From Cyanophora paradoxa (lineage: Eukaryota; Glaucocystophyceae; Cyanophorales; Cyanophoraceae), in assembly GCA_004431415.1 (NCBI GenBank), contig QPMI01000519.1, positions 124,001-188,000 on the forward strand: a DNA stretch of 64,000 nucleotides, written 5' to 3'. Below the pieces are notes generated by a model. The model was not told where the DNA came from, did not search any database, and worked only from the letters and a program-made list of their open reading frames with translations. Below, piece after piece: positions 1 to 10,840 of this stretch. A program made the position numbers and the translations under genes. Each line of letters begins with the position of its first letter. The stretch's first letter is position 1.

Positions 1-3000
1 GGAGGCCGCCTCCCGGTCCGCGATCCGATCCGATCTGATCTGATCCGATCTGATCCGTTCTGATCTGATCTGATCTGACTCGGATTCGAAGGGCGGAGGG
101 GTACGCCGCGAACGTGTTCCTCTGCCAGTCGGAAGCCGAGTGGGACGCCACGCGCCCGGGTGCGCATGCGTGAGATTCCTCTGCAGCTACGCCTACAAAT
201 TTGTAACCGACGACGACCCGCGGCGGGCCCGGCCGGCAGGGGTGCCGTACGGTGTCGCGGCGGGTTCCCTCCTGGAGGCGCTCCTCGCAAGGTCCGGGAC
301 TCCAGAAGCCTGCTCTGCGGCTATTCGCAATCGAGTGCGAGCTCAGCGTTTCTCTGTCTGCCTGACTCCTCCGCACAGGCACGGCGACGCAGCGGGGGCG
401 GGGGCGGGGCCGGGGGCGGGGCGGCTGCTGGGAGCGGCGGGGGACCCCGGGGGCGCCGCGGCCCTCTGGCGCCGCCACCTCCGCCGCCGCTTCGGCGCCC
501 AGGGCGGCGCGCCTTCGAATTCTTCGGAATCTGCGCCTCTTCTCGGCCAACCTTCCTCTCTGCAGGCCTGTTCCGGGGGGCCTGGCGGCTGCTGGGGCTC
601 GTGGCGGGGCGCTGCCCCGCCGCCTTCGCGTTCAACGTCCTCGCCCAGTGCTCCGCCAACGCCGCCGCCGTGCGCCGCCGCCCCCGCCCTCGGCCCCGAC
701 CATCGCCGCGTTATCCCCACGAAAACACTCGAACCGCCCCGCAGATCCTCCTCAGCCTGATGGTCAGCGAGGTGAGCGACCGCCCGAGGCGAGAGCAAGT
801 CTGATGCGCAGGGGATCTGACGGCGCGGGGCCCGGGGCAGCTGGCGGGGGGGGCGGGGGCGGGGGGCGTGGCGGTGCTCCTCGCCGTGGGCCTCTGCGCC
901 AAGGCCGCCGGCCGCGGCCTCCAAAACGCCCTCGAGGCCCACGTGCGCCCCCGCCCCCCGCAAGTGAAAATTAGAAGCCCAGCAGAATCCACGGAATCGG
1001 GGAAAAAGATGTCAACGCTAAACAACTGCGCTATAGATGTCCAAAGTATACGTATAGGATTTAAAAACCGCGACCGCGACTCATGATGAGATGGGGCCCG
1101 GGCGGGGCAGATCCTGGCGAGCGTGACGCACGGGCTGCGGACGGACCTGGCCCGCCTCGTCCACCGCATGCCCGACGCCTTCTTCGACTCGTGCGCGCGC
1201 GCGCGCCGGCTCCGGCTCGAGGCATTCCCGCCGATCCACATCCGAGAAAATTCGAAGCCGAGCACGTTCGAGTTGGAGCTCGAATTTCTAGCTGGAAGCT
1301 TCGAATTCGTGGCGTTGATAATTATATATAACGAATTTCGGCTGCTGGCCTGCGCGATATCGATCGATATCGGGCTCTCCTCCCCCCGGCCCCGCCTCGC
1401 TCTTGGTCATGATTCCCTCCCCGCGGCAGGAGCCCGGAGGCGGGCCTGCTGAACCTCTTCTCGGCGGACATGGTCCTCCTCGAGACATCCGTCGAGGCCT
1501 TCCTCGGGTCTGCCAGTGTCTAGTATTATTACTGAAATGCATATGCGCTCTAGATCTCAATGGGTCTTCCTCAACATTGGATGAAGCGCTCGAGCCAGCG
1601 CTCTGATGAAGTATTCGAGCCCGACTGCGATCCCTCCTGGTCGACGGGGCGGCGGCGTGCGCAGGTCGCTGGACACGGCGATCGGGCTCGTCTGCTGCTC
1701 TGGCCTCATCGCCGCCATCGAGATACGGTGACTGCGGTCGTGGTTTCGTTCCAGCGGCAATTATATAATGCCCCCCGTTCATGATCACAAGCACCAAACA
1801 GAAGCATCGCCTCACGAACTCGCTCTAGATCTGCGCTAGGCCTCAGATTTTATGAATCTCGCTTCAAGCAAATCAGTGCAATAAATCTCGCTTCGAATTC
1901 AAGATCTGCTCTGTCTTTAGCTCAGCGTGGCTTCAGCTTCAGCTCGCAGCCCCGCACACTCCAGCGCGCTCACGCTTCCTTCGATTTCCCGGCAGGATCT
2001 TCCTGGGGGTGCTGCTCCTGGAGGCCCTCTTCTTCGCCTTCCAGCGGCCCCTCCTCGTCCGCCCCCGCCCCCGCCCCCGCCCCCGCCCCACTTCGTTCGC
2101 GTTCGTGAGGGTCGCGTGGCCCGGGGGCGCAGGCGCTGACGGAGCGGCACACGGCGCGGCGGCAGGCGCTGCTGGACGCGCTGCTGGGGGTGGCGGGGGA
2201 CATGCTCCGGGGCCAGGCGGCCCTCAAGGCCTTCGCCTCCCCGCGCCTCCGCGAGGCGCGAGGCCCCCCCGCTCCATGAGCCCCCGCTCGTAGCTTAAGC
2301 ACCCGGGCCCGAGCCGCCGAGCACGTGCTCGTCACGCCTGCAGCGGACCCAGAGCTTAGATCGCCCGCCCCCACCCTCGATTTCCGCCGTCGCGGCCGCG
2401 CTGAAGGGGGCGGCGGCGCAGGCGTTCGACCGGGCGGCGGAGCAGCTGCGGGGGGCGAGCCGGCGGACGTACCTCGTCTCGAGCGGCGCCTCGCACCTGA
2501 TGATGGCCTGCAACTACCTGCTCCTCGCCCTCACCATCCTCGCCCTCGCCCTCCTCGCGTCCGCCCCGCCCCCGCCCCGCCCCCGCCCCGCCCCGCCCCG
2601 CCTCGGCGCCGCCCCGAACTGAACACGCGTCTCCGCCGCAGGGAGAAGGGCCTGCTGACCCCCGCGTCGGTGCGGCCGCCTCCCCTCTGCACATGGACAC
2701 CTGCGCTCGATCGGACTCGCGATCACTCACTTCGCTCGCAGGGCGTGCTGGTGTACACGTCGGCCTCGACGATCCCGGAGCTCACCTGGTACTTCTCCTG
2801 CATCTTCCCCTCCGTCCGTCCCGCCCCGGCCCCGGCCCCGCCCGCCCATCGCCCTCCCTGAACGAGGCTCCCTCATCCCTGCGGCTGGGCCAGATCGTCC
2901 AGTGCCACGCGCCCCTCAACCGCCTCGAGGAGGCCCGCCGGGTGCGTTTGCGAGTCTTTAATTTAGAGCCGGCCTCGGCGGGGTTCGCGGGCTCGCTTCT

Positions 3001-4571
3001 CACCGCGGGGCCCCGCGCCGCGGCCAGATGCCCGTCGACGAGGACGACGGCGACGTCGCCGCCGGCGCCGATCGCGACTCGAAGGGATCCGGGTCGAGAC
3101 GGGGCGGCGGCGGCGGCGGCCGAGGGGCGGAGCTTGAGGCCGGCCGCGACCGAAAGGCCTGCGCACGTGCACGCACCGAGCTCGAGCTCGAGCTCGAGGC
3201 CGGCGGGGCCCCCGCGCCCCCGCAGCCGCCGGAGCCGCTGGAGGTGGCGCTGCGGGGCGTGCGCTTCGTGTACCGGCCGCTGCTCGGGGGCGGGCCGGAG
3301 CGGGCGGCCCTGGACGGCGTCACCCTCGACCTGCCGGCCCGCGCCCACGTCTGCATCGTCGGGTGCGCTGAGGAAGACCGCGTTGCCCTCTCTCTCTTGC
3401 GAGGAAGGCCGAGGGGGCGGGGGCGGGGGCGGGGCAGGCCGAGCGGGGGCGGGAAGAGCACGCTGCTGAAGGTGCTGCGGGGGGACCTCCCCCCCTCGGA
3501 GGGCGCCGTCCTCTTCGGGGGGGCGCCCCTCTCCGCCCTCCCCCCCCACCGCCGCCGCCGCTTGGTCCGACCCTCCTCACCCTCCTAAGCGCCTCGAGCA
3601 TTGCTTCTAAGAGCCCGCTGGGCTCGCAGGTGTGCAGCATCGGGCAGGAGCCGTTCCTCTTCAGCGACACGCTCGCCGAGAACGTGCGCATCGGGCGCCC
3701 CGGCGCCTCCGACGCCGAGGTCGCCGCCGCCTGCGCCGCCGTCCGGTCAGGCCCCGCGGGACGCCGCGAAACCGGCCCCGGCCCCGGCTGAAATTCCGCA
3801 GGCTCGACGGCCTGGCGGCGGGCCTCCCCTTCGGGTACCAGACGCCCGTCAGCTCCAAGGTCCTCTCCGGCGGGCAGGTGCGATCTTTCGCCGCGAAACT
3901 CATCCCGCGAAAACCGCCGCCCGCCCCTCCTCACGGTGTTTTCGCGGCGGTGTCCGGGCGCAGTGCAAGCGGGTCGCCTTCGGTGCGAAGCCTCGCGCGG
4001 GGCCGGCTGCTTCGCTGCCTCGCTTCTTCGCTGACCGCGCCCTCCGATGCGGGCGGGAGCAGCGCGGGCGATCCTCTCGCGGGCGCCTATCGTCCTCCTC
4101 GACGAGGTCTCCAGCGGCCTCGGTCCGTTTGTTGTCTCGGCGACACATCCGAAGCCGGAGCGCTCATGATTATAATTAATCGAACGCCGGCAGACACGGA
4201 GACGGAGGCGGCGATCGGGGAGGTCGTCCGCCACTTCGTTCGCACGCGCACCGTCGTCGAGGTCACCCACCGGTGCCCGCGCGCCCTTCCGAGACCGCCG
4301 CACCCCTCCACCTCCGCCTGACTCGCCCGCCCTCCCCATCCAGGCTGCACCGGTGCCGGGGGGCAGACCTGGTGGTCGTCGTGAGGGGCGGCCGGGTGGC
4401 CGAGCAGGGGACGCACGCCGCCCTCCTCGCCGCCCCCGACGCCCTCTACCGCCGCGTGCGCCCCCCCGGCCCCGGCGCCGGGCCGCGCCGCGCCCCCGCA
4501 CCCTCGCCTTCGCTGACGGGGAGCAGATGTGGGAGCTCGAGCAGGGAGGGGGCCCCGAGTTTGACATCTAG
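1..4571 (+). CDS. ABC transporter, TMD-NBD half-transporter type, multi-exon, 5' end probably outside the window
   Basis: An ATP-driven membrane transporter of the ABC exporter class; the substrate cannot be read from sequence. The single nucleotide-binding domain is clear. An intron at about 3363-3437 (GTGCG...CAG) joins to give Walker A GPSGGGKS, ending near 3465. The signature LSGGQ is at 3863-3877, Walker B IVLLDEVSSG near 4089-4118, and the H-loop VTH at 4262-4270. Upstream exons encode hydrophobic, transmembrane-like segments: about 566-670, 868-940, 1120-1190, 1655-1725, 2000-2060, 2430-2550 and 2740-2820. One holds a typical helix LRTDLARLVHRMPDAFF near 1134. A charged, Gly-rich linker (about 3028-3235) precedes the NBD. 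The last join, YRR to MWELEQGG, uses an intron at about 4459-4527 and ends at TAG 4569-4571. A coding-like piece near 88-160 (YAANVFLCQSEAEWD) suggests the gene starts before position 1. Only one NBD is present, so a half-transporter that dimerises is likely. Confidence 0.75.
24..85. repeat. Imperfect pentanucleotide repeat (TGATC/CGATC)n
   Basis: About a dozen copies of a GATC-containing 5-mer (CGATC, TGATC, TGATT variants) lie in what is probably an intron of the ABC transporter gene. A shorter related run (CGGAT repeats) lies near 13155 in an intron of the adenylyl cyclase gene. Confidence 0.7.
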
Positions 4572-5011
4572 ATCCGCTGCTGGGCTAGCGTTGCGCACCC
4601 CTCCGTTCTCGTCCCTTCAATCGCGCGGCACACTGCTACGTATATATACTGTGACGGTCTTTTAAAATTAGATCTCCTGTGTTTTTCTTCTCCTGCATCG
4701 CGATAGCCTTGCTCTCTTTGCTTGTGATCCTAGCTATAGCTGTACGTGTACGTACTTTCAGTTTTCGTCTCGAGCTCGTCCTAGTTGGAGGGGCCCGGGG
4801 CCGCTGCGTTCAACATTTATCTAGTCCAGCCTGGCAGAGCAGCGCGTGCACGAGATTGTTTCAAATCTCACATCATGATCACTTCAAATTTTAAACGTGG
4901 CACGCAAAGCCAACCCTTGGCGGGACTGCCTGCGGCTTCCAGACTCTGAGAGGAGGGCTATCGACAGGGCTTGCTTTCAGGGCCTGGAGGCTCACGCGAG
5001 CCCGGCCCCCC
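4572..5011. other. Spacer between convergent gene 3' ends
   Basis: About 440 bp separate the stop codons of the ABC transporter (+) and the glycosyltransferase (-). The sequence is AT-richer than the genes, with TATATA and GTACGTAC runs near 4640 and 4740. I see no further coding exon or RNA gene; it should contain both 3' UTRs. Confidence 0.5.
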
Positions 5012-8000
5012 TCAAGGCTTGCCGCCGGCCTGCGCGCCGGCCGCCTTCCCCGCCGCGCCGGGGCCGCCGGCGGGGCCGGCCTTGGCGCCCCCCACGCCGG
5101 CGAGGGACTTCGTCTCGTCGGGGGCCTGCTGGGCGGGGGCCTGGGGCTGCTTCCTGGGGTCCAGGACGCAGGGGCAGAGGCGGCTCGTGAGGGCGTGCCA
5201 CCCCTTGCACGAGAACATCGCCCGGTCCGGCTGCGTCAGGCAGATCCCCGGCCGGAAGTTCTGCGCCCCGCCCCGCAGGTGATCCCCTGCCCTCCGCCCC
5301 TCCGGGTAGCGGCCCCCGCACCTTCGGGGCGGTCGGGGAGACGAAGCAGGGCTGGTCGTACCCCGCCACGAAGCCGCAGCCGGCCGGGCACCCGAAGTGC
5401 TCCTTCAGCAGCTCGCACTGCCCCCGACTCGACTCCGGGCGGTTTCAAATCCGGGTGGAGGGGGGGTACGCACGTTGCTGACGGCCGGGAAGGAGACCCC
5501 GTCGCACTTCATCCCCTCCCTCGCGCACACGTTGTCGCAGTCCTCCCCCTGCTTCCCCGCCACCGGCCTACCCCCCGAGGGTGACTGGGGGGGGAGCTCG
5601 GCGCGGATAGGGGTACAGGCGCACTTGACGTTTGGGGGCAGAATGATGCGGCCCTCGTGCTGGATCGAGATGGCGCCTACCCCCGAAATGGGGAGGTACA
5701 CCCGCACGGGTACGGGCTGCGAAAAGTAAGAACCGTACCCCCGCCCCGTGCGTCCCGGTACCCCCGCACCGCGTGCTCGTGGCCGCCGCAGGGGAATATG
5801 TCGTCGTGCTGGCACTGCGGTCGCGCGTCAGCTCCGCCGCGGGGTACGGGACGATGTGGGGGAGGGGGGTACGCGGATCGGACCTTCATGCGGGAGAAGC
5901 TGGTCTCCGGCTGGAGGCCGCGGAACTCGAGGGACTGCGGACGGTGCGGAGGAGCGAGGCCTCAGATTCGAGCCGAAAGGCCGCGAGAGCTCAAAGGATC
6001 GAAAGGAGCTGAAGAAAGACAAACAGGAGGCGAGCGCGCCTGGTAGCACTTCAAGAAGAGCCAGTGCTCCTTGTGCCGCCCCGGGCGGAAGAGGTTGTGC
6101 CGGTACACCGCGTGCGGCCGCCGCCCGAAGTGCGCCCTGCCCCCGCCGTTCGGGCGGCGCGGGGAGAGCAGGCGGGGAGGGGAGGGGTACGGCGCACTCG
6201 GCCTCCGGCGTGCGCTTCTCGGGTACCAGCAGCTCCATCAGGGCCGTCTCGGGGTCCACCTGGCGCACAGCACGTTTTAGGGTGGGGGAAAGAGGGAAGG
6301 GGAGGGCGGAGGGAGGGGTAGGGGAGGGGGGGGGGGGGGGGGGGGGGAGCGAGATTGGAAGGGGCGCCGCGCACCCCGAGGTCGTACTCCCCCCGACTCT
6401 TCAGCGCCTGCCATACGAACGGCACGTCCTCGTTCTGCGTACCCCCAAGCGTGGGCGGGCGAATCTCCCGAGAGCGGCGTACCCCAACCTTCAGAACGAT
6501 GCCGTTGCCGTCGTACGACGAGTACAGGGCCGCCCACTGGGGGTAGTACGCGTACGCCTGCGGTACCGGTCGCCCGGGGCACGAGGGGTACAGGAAAAAC
6601 AACGCGAGCGTGGCGTGGCGCGCCTTGTCGATCGCGAGCTCCATGAGGCGCGGCCTGCGCAGAAGAAGGGTCGGCCGAAGAGAGCAGGGGAGGGGAGGGG
6701 GGGTACGGCGCACGCGTAGGCGCAGGGGACGAAGTCGTCGTCGAGGATGACGACGTGCTCGGCCCGCCCCTCCGCCTCCTGCCCCCGCCCCGGCTCGACC
6801 GAAGGGGGGGGCGGGGGAAAGCGAGAGGGGGTACGCGCCTGGAGGAGGGCGGCGACGTCGCACGAGGAGGTGCGGAGCACGCGCGGCCGGAACACGCGCT
6901 TCGTACCCCCGTCCCCGTCCTCCCCCCCCTCGTCCTTCGGCGCCGCGTCCCGCCGCGCCTTGCGCAAAGCAAGCGAGGGGCGGTGAGGCGAGCGGGAGGA
7001 AGGGGCGGGGGGTGCAGGGGCCGGACGGGGAGGACGAGAGCCTTGGAGCCGCCGCCGACGACGAATCGGGGCTTGGGGAGCGGCTCGGAACCGCCGAGCT
7101 GGCAGGAGCTGGGGGCGCCGGGTCAGGGCGGGCGGGGAGGGGCGGGCGGGGCGGAAAGGCGGGACAAGAGGGACCTGGGGGCCTCGCGTTCTGTAAACAC
7201 GAAGCGGTCGGCGAACTGGCTCTGCTGGAAGCGCCGCTGCGCCGCCGCGAACCACTTGTTACGGCCCCGCGGCCGCGCGTTGTTCACCAGCACCCGGACC
7301 TGCGTTCGAATCCCCGCGCGGCCAATCGGCCAGCGAGTCGCGGGGCGGGGGAGGGGGAAGGGAGGGGTACGCGCGTGGTCCATGGCGGGGGACTGGAATC
7401 TGGCGAAGTGGTCCTCGAGGATCTCGAGGGCCTTGGCGAGGTGGTCTTCGTCCCCGAACGCGCCCACCGCGATCCCGTACAGCACCCACGGCTTCCGCTT
7501 CCCCTTGTTCTCCCACGCCGCCCCTCCCGCGGGGCCTCCCGCAGGGCCTCCCGCCTTCGCCGCCGCCGCCGCTGCCTCCCGGGTTCGCTAGCTGGCGGGA
7601 AGCAAGCGGGGCGGGCGGGCCGGCGCGGCGCACCCGCCATGAGCTGCCTGTGCGATGCTGCGCTCTCGAAATGCTCGAGCGACGCGTTCCAGAGCTCCGT
7701 CTCGTGGAGGCTCCACGGCGGCGGCCCTGCGAAGCGCTCGACCGGCCACCGACGGGAGAAGCGGGACCGCGGGCGCACCTGTGTCATGCTCCGTGCTGCC
7801 TTCTGCTAGCTGCGCATCGCGAGCGTCAGCGCGCTCGCGCGTGGGGGCCGGAGAGCGCACTGAGCGTCTGAGGCCGCGGGCTTCCCGCACGACGAGCGGG
7901 AGCGTGGCGACGATGTAAAGCGCCACGACCGCCGACGCACATCGCGCCAGCCAGCCCATCGGCCCGCCTCTCAGAAACGAACACGGCTGCGGCGACTCGC

Positions 8001-8052
8001 TCCCCCACTCGACACGGGTACAGACTCCATAGGCGCTTTGGGGCCGCGCCAT
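5012..8052 (-). CDS. Golgi-type glycosyltransferase with MGAT5 (GT18)-like cysteine-rich C-terminal domain
   Basis: Predicted type II membrane enzyme for protein or glycan glycosylation in the secretory pathway. The N-terminus starts at ATG 8052, or at the in-frame ATG 7959. It has a signal-anchor segment, MGWLARCASAVVALYIVATL. Middle exons carry WVLYGIAVGAFGDEDHLAKA (about 7485-7426) and an acidic HVVILDDDFVPCAYA stretch near 6750. The latter looks like a GT-A DxD metal site. It is followed by LFFLYPSCPGRPVPQAYAYY near 6590. The C-terminal exons match the MGAT5 end domain in cysteine order: CDNVCAREGMKCDGVSFP (about 5537-5484), then CELLKEHFGCPAGCGF, then AMFSCKGWHALTSRLCPC near 5217-5164. 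Two checked introns are GTGCGTACCCCC...GGGGGCAG (about 5472-5410) and GTGCGGGGG...GGCGCAG (about 5331-5263). The stop is TGA at 5014-5012. The catalytic-domain family is uncertain; the C-terminal domain assignment is firmer. Confidence 0.65.
6326..6347. repeat. 22-G homopolymer
   Basis: An uninterrupted run of 22 G on the + strand inside an intron of the minus-strand glycosyltransferase gene, so the transcript carries poly-C. A site prone to length error in sequencing. Confidence 0.9.
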
Positions 8053-8075
8053 CAGACTCTGAGAGGCGCTCCGCA
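7960..8075. promoter_or_regulatory. Compact divergent promoter region
   Basis: The minus-strand glycosyltransferase ATG at 8052 and the plus-strand F-box ATG at 8076 are 23 bp apart. If the second in-frame Met at 7959 is used instead, the gap is 116 bp. Either way the promoters must overlap each other or the neighbouring 5' UTR or coding sequence. No TATA box is evident; the sequence CCATCAGACTCTGAGAGGC lies between the two starts. Confidence 0.45.
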
Positions 8076-10112
8076 ATGGCGAAGGCGAGCGCGGCGAAGC
8101 GCGCGCGCGTCGACCCCCCTCTAACAGGTGCCTTTGAGTCCTGTCGGGTCGCCTATCATCCTCAATCGCTTCGTCCGCAGGTCCAACAACGACGAGGCGA
8201 AAACGGATGCACAGCGAACCGGGAGAGAGAGCGCCGCCCTCGAAAGCAGCGTCTGGGGCGAGCCCGGCGAGCCCAAGCGAGGACAGCCCCGCCAGCAGCG
8301 GGCACGACCCTGCGGGTCCCAGCCCGCTGGAGCGCCTCCCTTCAGAACTTCTCTCACATATCTTGAGCTTCCTGAGCGTGGGAGAGGCCCTGCGGGCGCG
8401 GGCGACGTGCCGCGCGTTCCGCGACTGCTTGGAGGCGACCGTCTTTCTGGACCCGGCGCTGTCGGTGCGGGCACGCAGCGCGGACGTGCTGGACAGGCTC
8501 ACGCGGCTCGTCGGGGGCGGGGGCCTCCAGCTGCGGGGCGACGTCCGCCTCCGGGTCTCGGGCCCCTTCAAGAGCCTCCGGGCGCAGCCGGCCGCGCTGC
8601 TGCGGGCCCTCGCCGAGGGCCCGCTGAGGCGCCTTCGCGAGGCGGAGGTGCGCTTCTCGCTCGCGGACGGGGCGAAGCTCGCGCGGCACGTCTCGGACGT
8701 CCTCGGCGCCGTGCGGCCGGCCGGGGCGGCGCTGGAGGCGCTGCTCGTCGCGAGCGACGCCGACGCGCAGCACGGCAGCCTCGCCGCCTGCGACCCGCAG
8801 CAGCTGCACGCCTCGCTCGCGCCCCTCGCCAACCTGCGCCACCTCCACCTGCCCCCGAGCTTCGTCGTCGAGCCGCCCCACGCCGCCGCCGTCGCCGCCG
8901 CCTGCCCCCTGCTCCGGCGGCTCGCCCTCCGGCCCTGCGGTGTGCACTCGCCCAACGGCGTCGTGCCCGCCCTCGCCGCCCTCGCCTCTCTGGCGCACCT
9001 GGAGGAGCTCGAGCTCTTCGGGCGGTACCCCCCTTTCGCTCGTTCCTCCCTCGCGTCGCTCTCCCTTTACGCCGTACCCCCGCAGGGACAACCCCCACGG
9101 GATCGACGACGTGGCCCGGGGCCCCGCCGGCCAGTCCCTCCGCGTCATCCGCCTCAGGTTCGGATCCCACCGGGCCCCTTTCCCTCCCTCCCGCGTCCTG
9201 AGCGGGGGCGCAGCTCGGAGCCGAACGCGAACGTCGTCTTCGGCGCCGCTTCGTTCCTCGCGATGGCCGCGATGCCGCGCCTCGAGGCCGTCGAGGGCTG
9301 GATCGAGGTACCCCCCGCCCCCCCCCCTCCGTCCCTCCCCGACCCCGGCGCCTCACGTACCCCCCAGCTCGGGGGGAATGTGGGCCCCGAGACGCTCTCG
9401 GAGCTGCAGGCCCTCTCCCGCCTCCGCTCCCTCCACCTCAGGTGCCCCCGCCTCCCCCCCCCCTCCTCCCCCCCCCCCCCCCCCAAAAAAGCTCATCGCA
9501 CCCCCCTCCCAGCTTCCGCCTCTGCTCCTTATCCGTCGTGGCTCTCTCGGGCCTCGCCGCCGCCCTGACCGCCGGCTGCCCCGTGCGCACCTCCAGCCAC
9601 GTACCCCGCCCACCTACCGCCCGCTGACCCCGTACTTCCCAGGCTCTCACGGAGCTGGGGATACGCGGGTTCGTCCGCGACTCGGCCCCCAGCAGTGCGT
9701 ACCCCCCCCCTCCCCGGGCCGCGCGGCTCACGCGACAGGGGGAACAGCGCCGGGGTACGGGGCGGCGGCGTCGGAGGCGCTGGCGGCGCTGTACATCGCG
9801 GGGCGGCGGGCGCTGCGGGAGGTCAGCGTCGACTCGCACGCGCCCCTCTCCGAGGCCGAGGCGGCGGCGCTCGCGGCGTGCGGCCCGCAGCTCGCCCGCG
9901 TCCACCTCCAGCACCGCCTCGCCGGGGGCGAGGACCTCGCGGCGTACCGGGCGCTGGGCGGCCTGCGGCTGGCCTCGGGGGCCCGGTCGCTCTCGGTGCG
10001 GATCGGGGCGATCCACGCGGCGGCGCGGGCGCTGCGCTGCACGGAGAGCGCCGTGGAGCGCGCGCTGCGCGAGATGCTCCCCGACGCCTCCGTCGAGTTC
10101 TTCTGGGGCTAG
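8076..10112 (+). CDS. F-box protein with leucine-rich-repeat-like C-terminus
   Basis: Likely substrate receptor of an SCF ubiquitin ligase. Exon 1 (MAKASAAKRARVDPPLT, from ATG 8076) joins in frame through a GTGCC...CGCAG intron (about 8128-8180) to TTTRRKRMHSEPGERA. This gives a basic, possibly nuclear-localising start. The F-box is LERLPSELLSHILSFL followed by ARATCRAF, at about 8327-8430. Leu-rich segments such as LANLRHLHLPPSF (about 8827), LLRRLALRPCG and LEELELFGRY (to about 9028) resemble LRRs. The central part is cut by several C-rich introns, several containing GTACCCC. The last exon begins near 9765 and reads to TAG 10110-10112 (LPDASVEFFWG). Exon joins between 9030 and 9760 are only partly resolved. 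Related in type to the F-box gene at 33291, but I saw no close sequence match between them. Confidence 0.75.
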
Positions 10113-10293
10113 ATAGTCGTGGTTGTACGTGGGTACACGCTACCGCAGTGTTCGGTTCATAAACGTACGCCCGCTGTCCCGACCTGCCACTCCCCAGCCC
10201 GAGCCTCGAGCGCCGCGGCTGCAGGCCCGGCGCCCGGCCCCCGCGGGGCCCGTTACCTGCAGCCGAGAAATTCGATGGCCCGTGGCCTGGAGA

Positions 10294-10314
10294 GGGGGGG
10301 GGGGGGGGGGGGGG
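10294..10314. repeat. 21-G homopolymer
   Basis: Uninterrupted G run on the + strand in the spacer upstream of the cyclase gene. It lies about 300 bp from a 23-C run, so the two could pair as an inverted repeat. Confidence 0.9.
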
Positions 10315-10610
10315 CGGTAAACGGAGAGCTGGGCAGCAGGAGGTGGGGGTGGGGAGTAAATGAAGGATTGCGCAGTCGGCTGCCTCAGCCTGCCAGTCGC
10401 CCTCGCGATCGACGGGGCGCGGACGGTCGCCGGCCGCGCGCGGGCCCGCTGCCCCCGTCGGCGCGCCGCCCGGGCCCCCGGCCGCGGGCCCCGCGGGCCC
10501 CCGGCCCCCGGTCTGCTGCGCCTTCCCGCCAGTTGGCCGCCACAGCGCCGGCCCCGGGGCCCGGGGCCCCAGCGCGCCGCCCCTTCGGGCCTCGGACGAG
10601 TCGGACCCTT

Positions 10611-10633
10611 CCCCCCCCCCCCCCCCCCCCCCC
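10611..10633. repeat. 23-C homopolymer
   Basis: Uninterrupted C run on the + strand, complementary to the G run at 10294-10314. Confidence 0.9.
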
Positions 10634-10821
10634 TCCCCGGACCCCGGCGGCCCCGGCGGCGGGCCCCCGCCGCGGGCTTAAGCTTCCGGCGCCCGGCGCC
10701 CGCGGCCCGCGGCCCGCGGCCGCGCGGGTGCGGGCGGGCCATGCGGCCAAATTAAATTCCGGGCCAATATTAATATGCATATATACTATGTGCCGATTCT
10801 ACTACCGAATCGTAACTACTA

Positions 10822-10840
10822 CCCCCCTTGCAAGGGGGGG
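10822..10840. repeat. Perfect palindrome made of two abutting TTGCAAGGGGGG ends
   Basis: Reads C6-TTGCAA-G7. The half-site (TGCAAGGGGGG or its complement) also bounds both tandem units at 54.9-58.3 kb. Here two ends face each other with no interior. Confidence 0.6.

Noticed and set aside
140-1331. Several overlapping open frames at the left edge as independent genes
   Set aside because: They are composition-driven frames crossing introns. The coding-like pieces fit exons of the ABC transporter instead.
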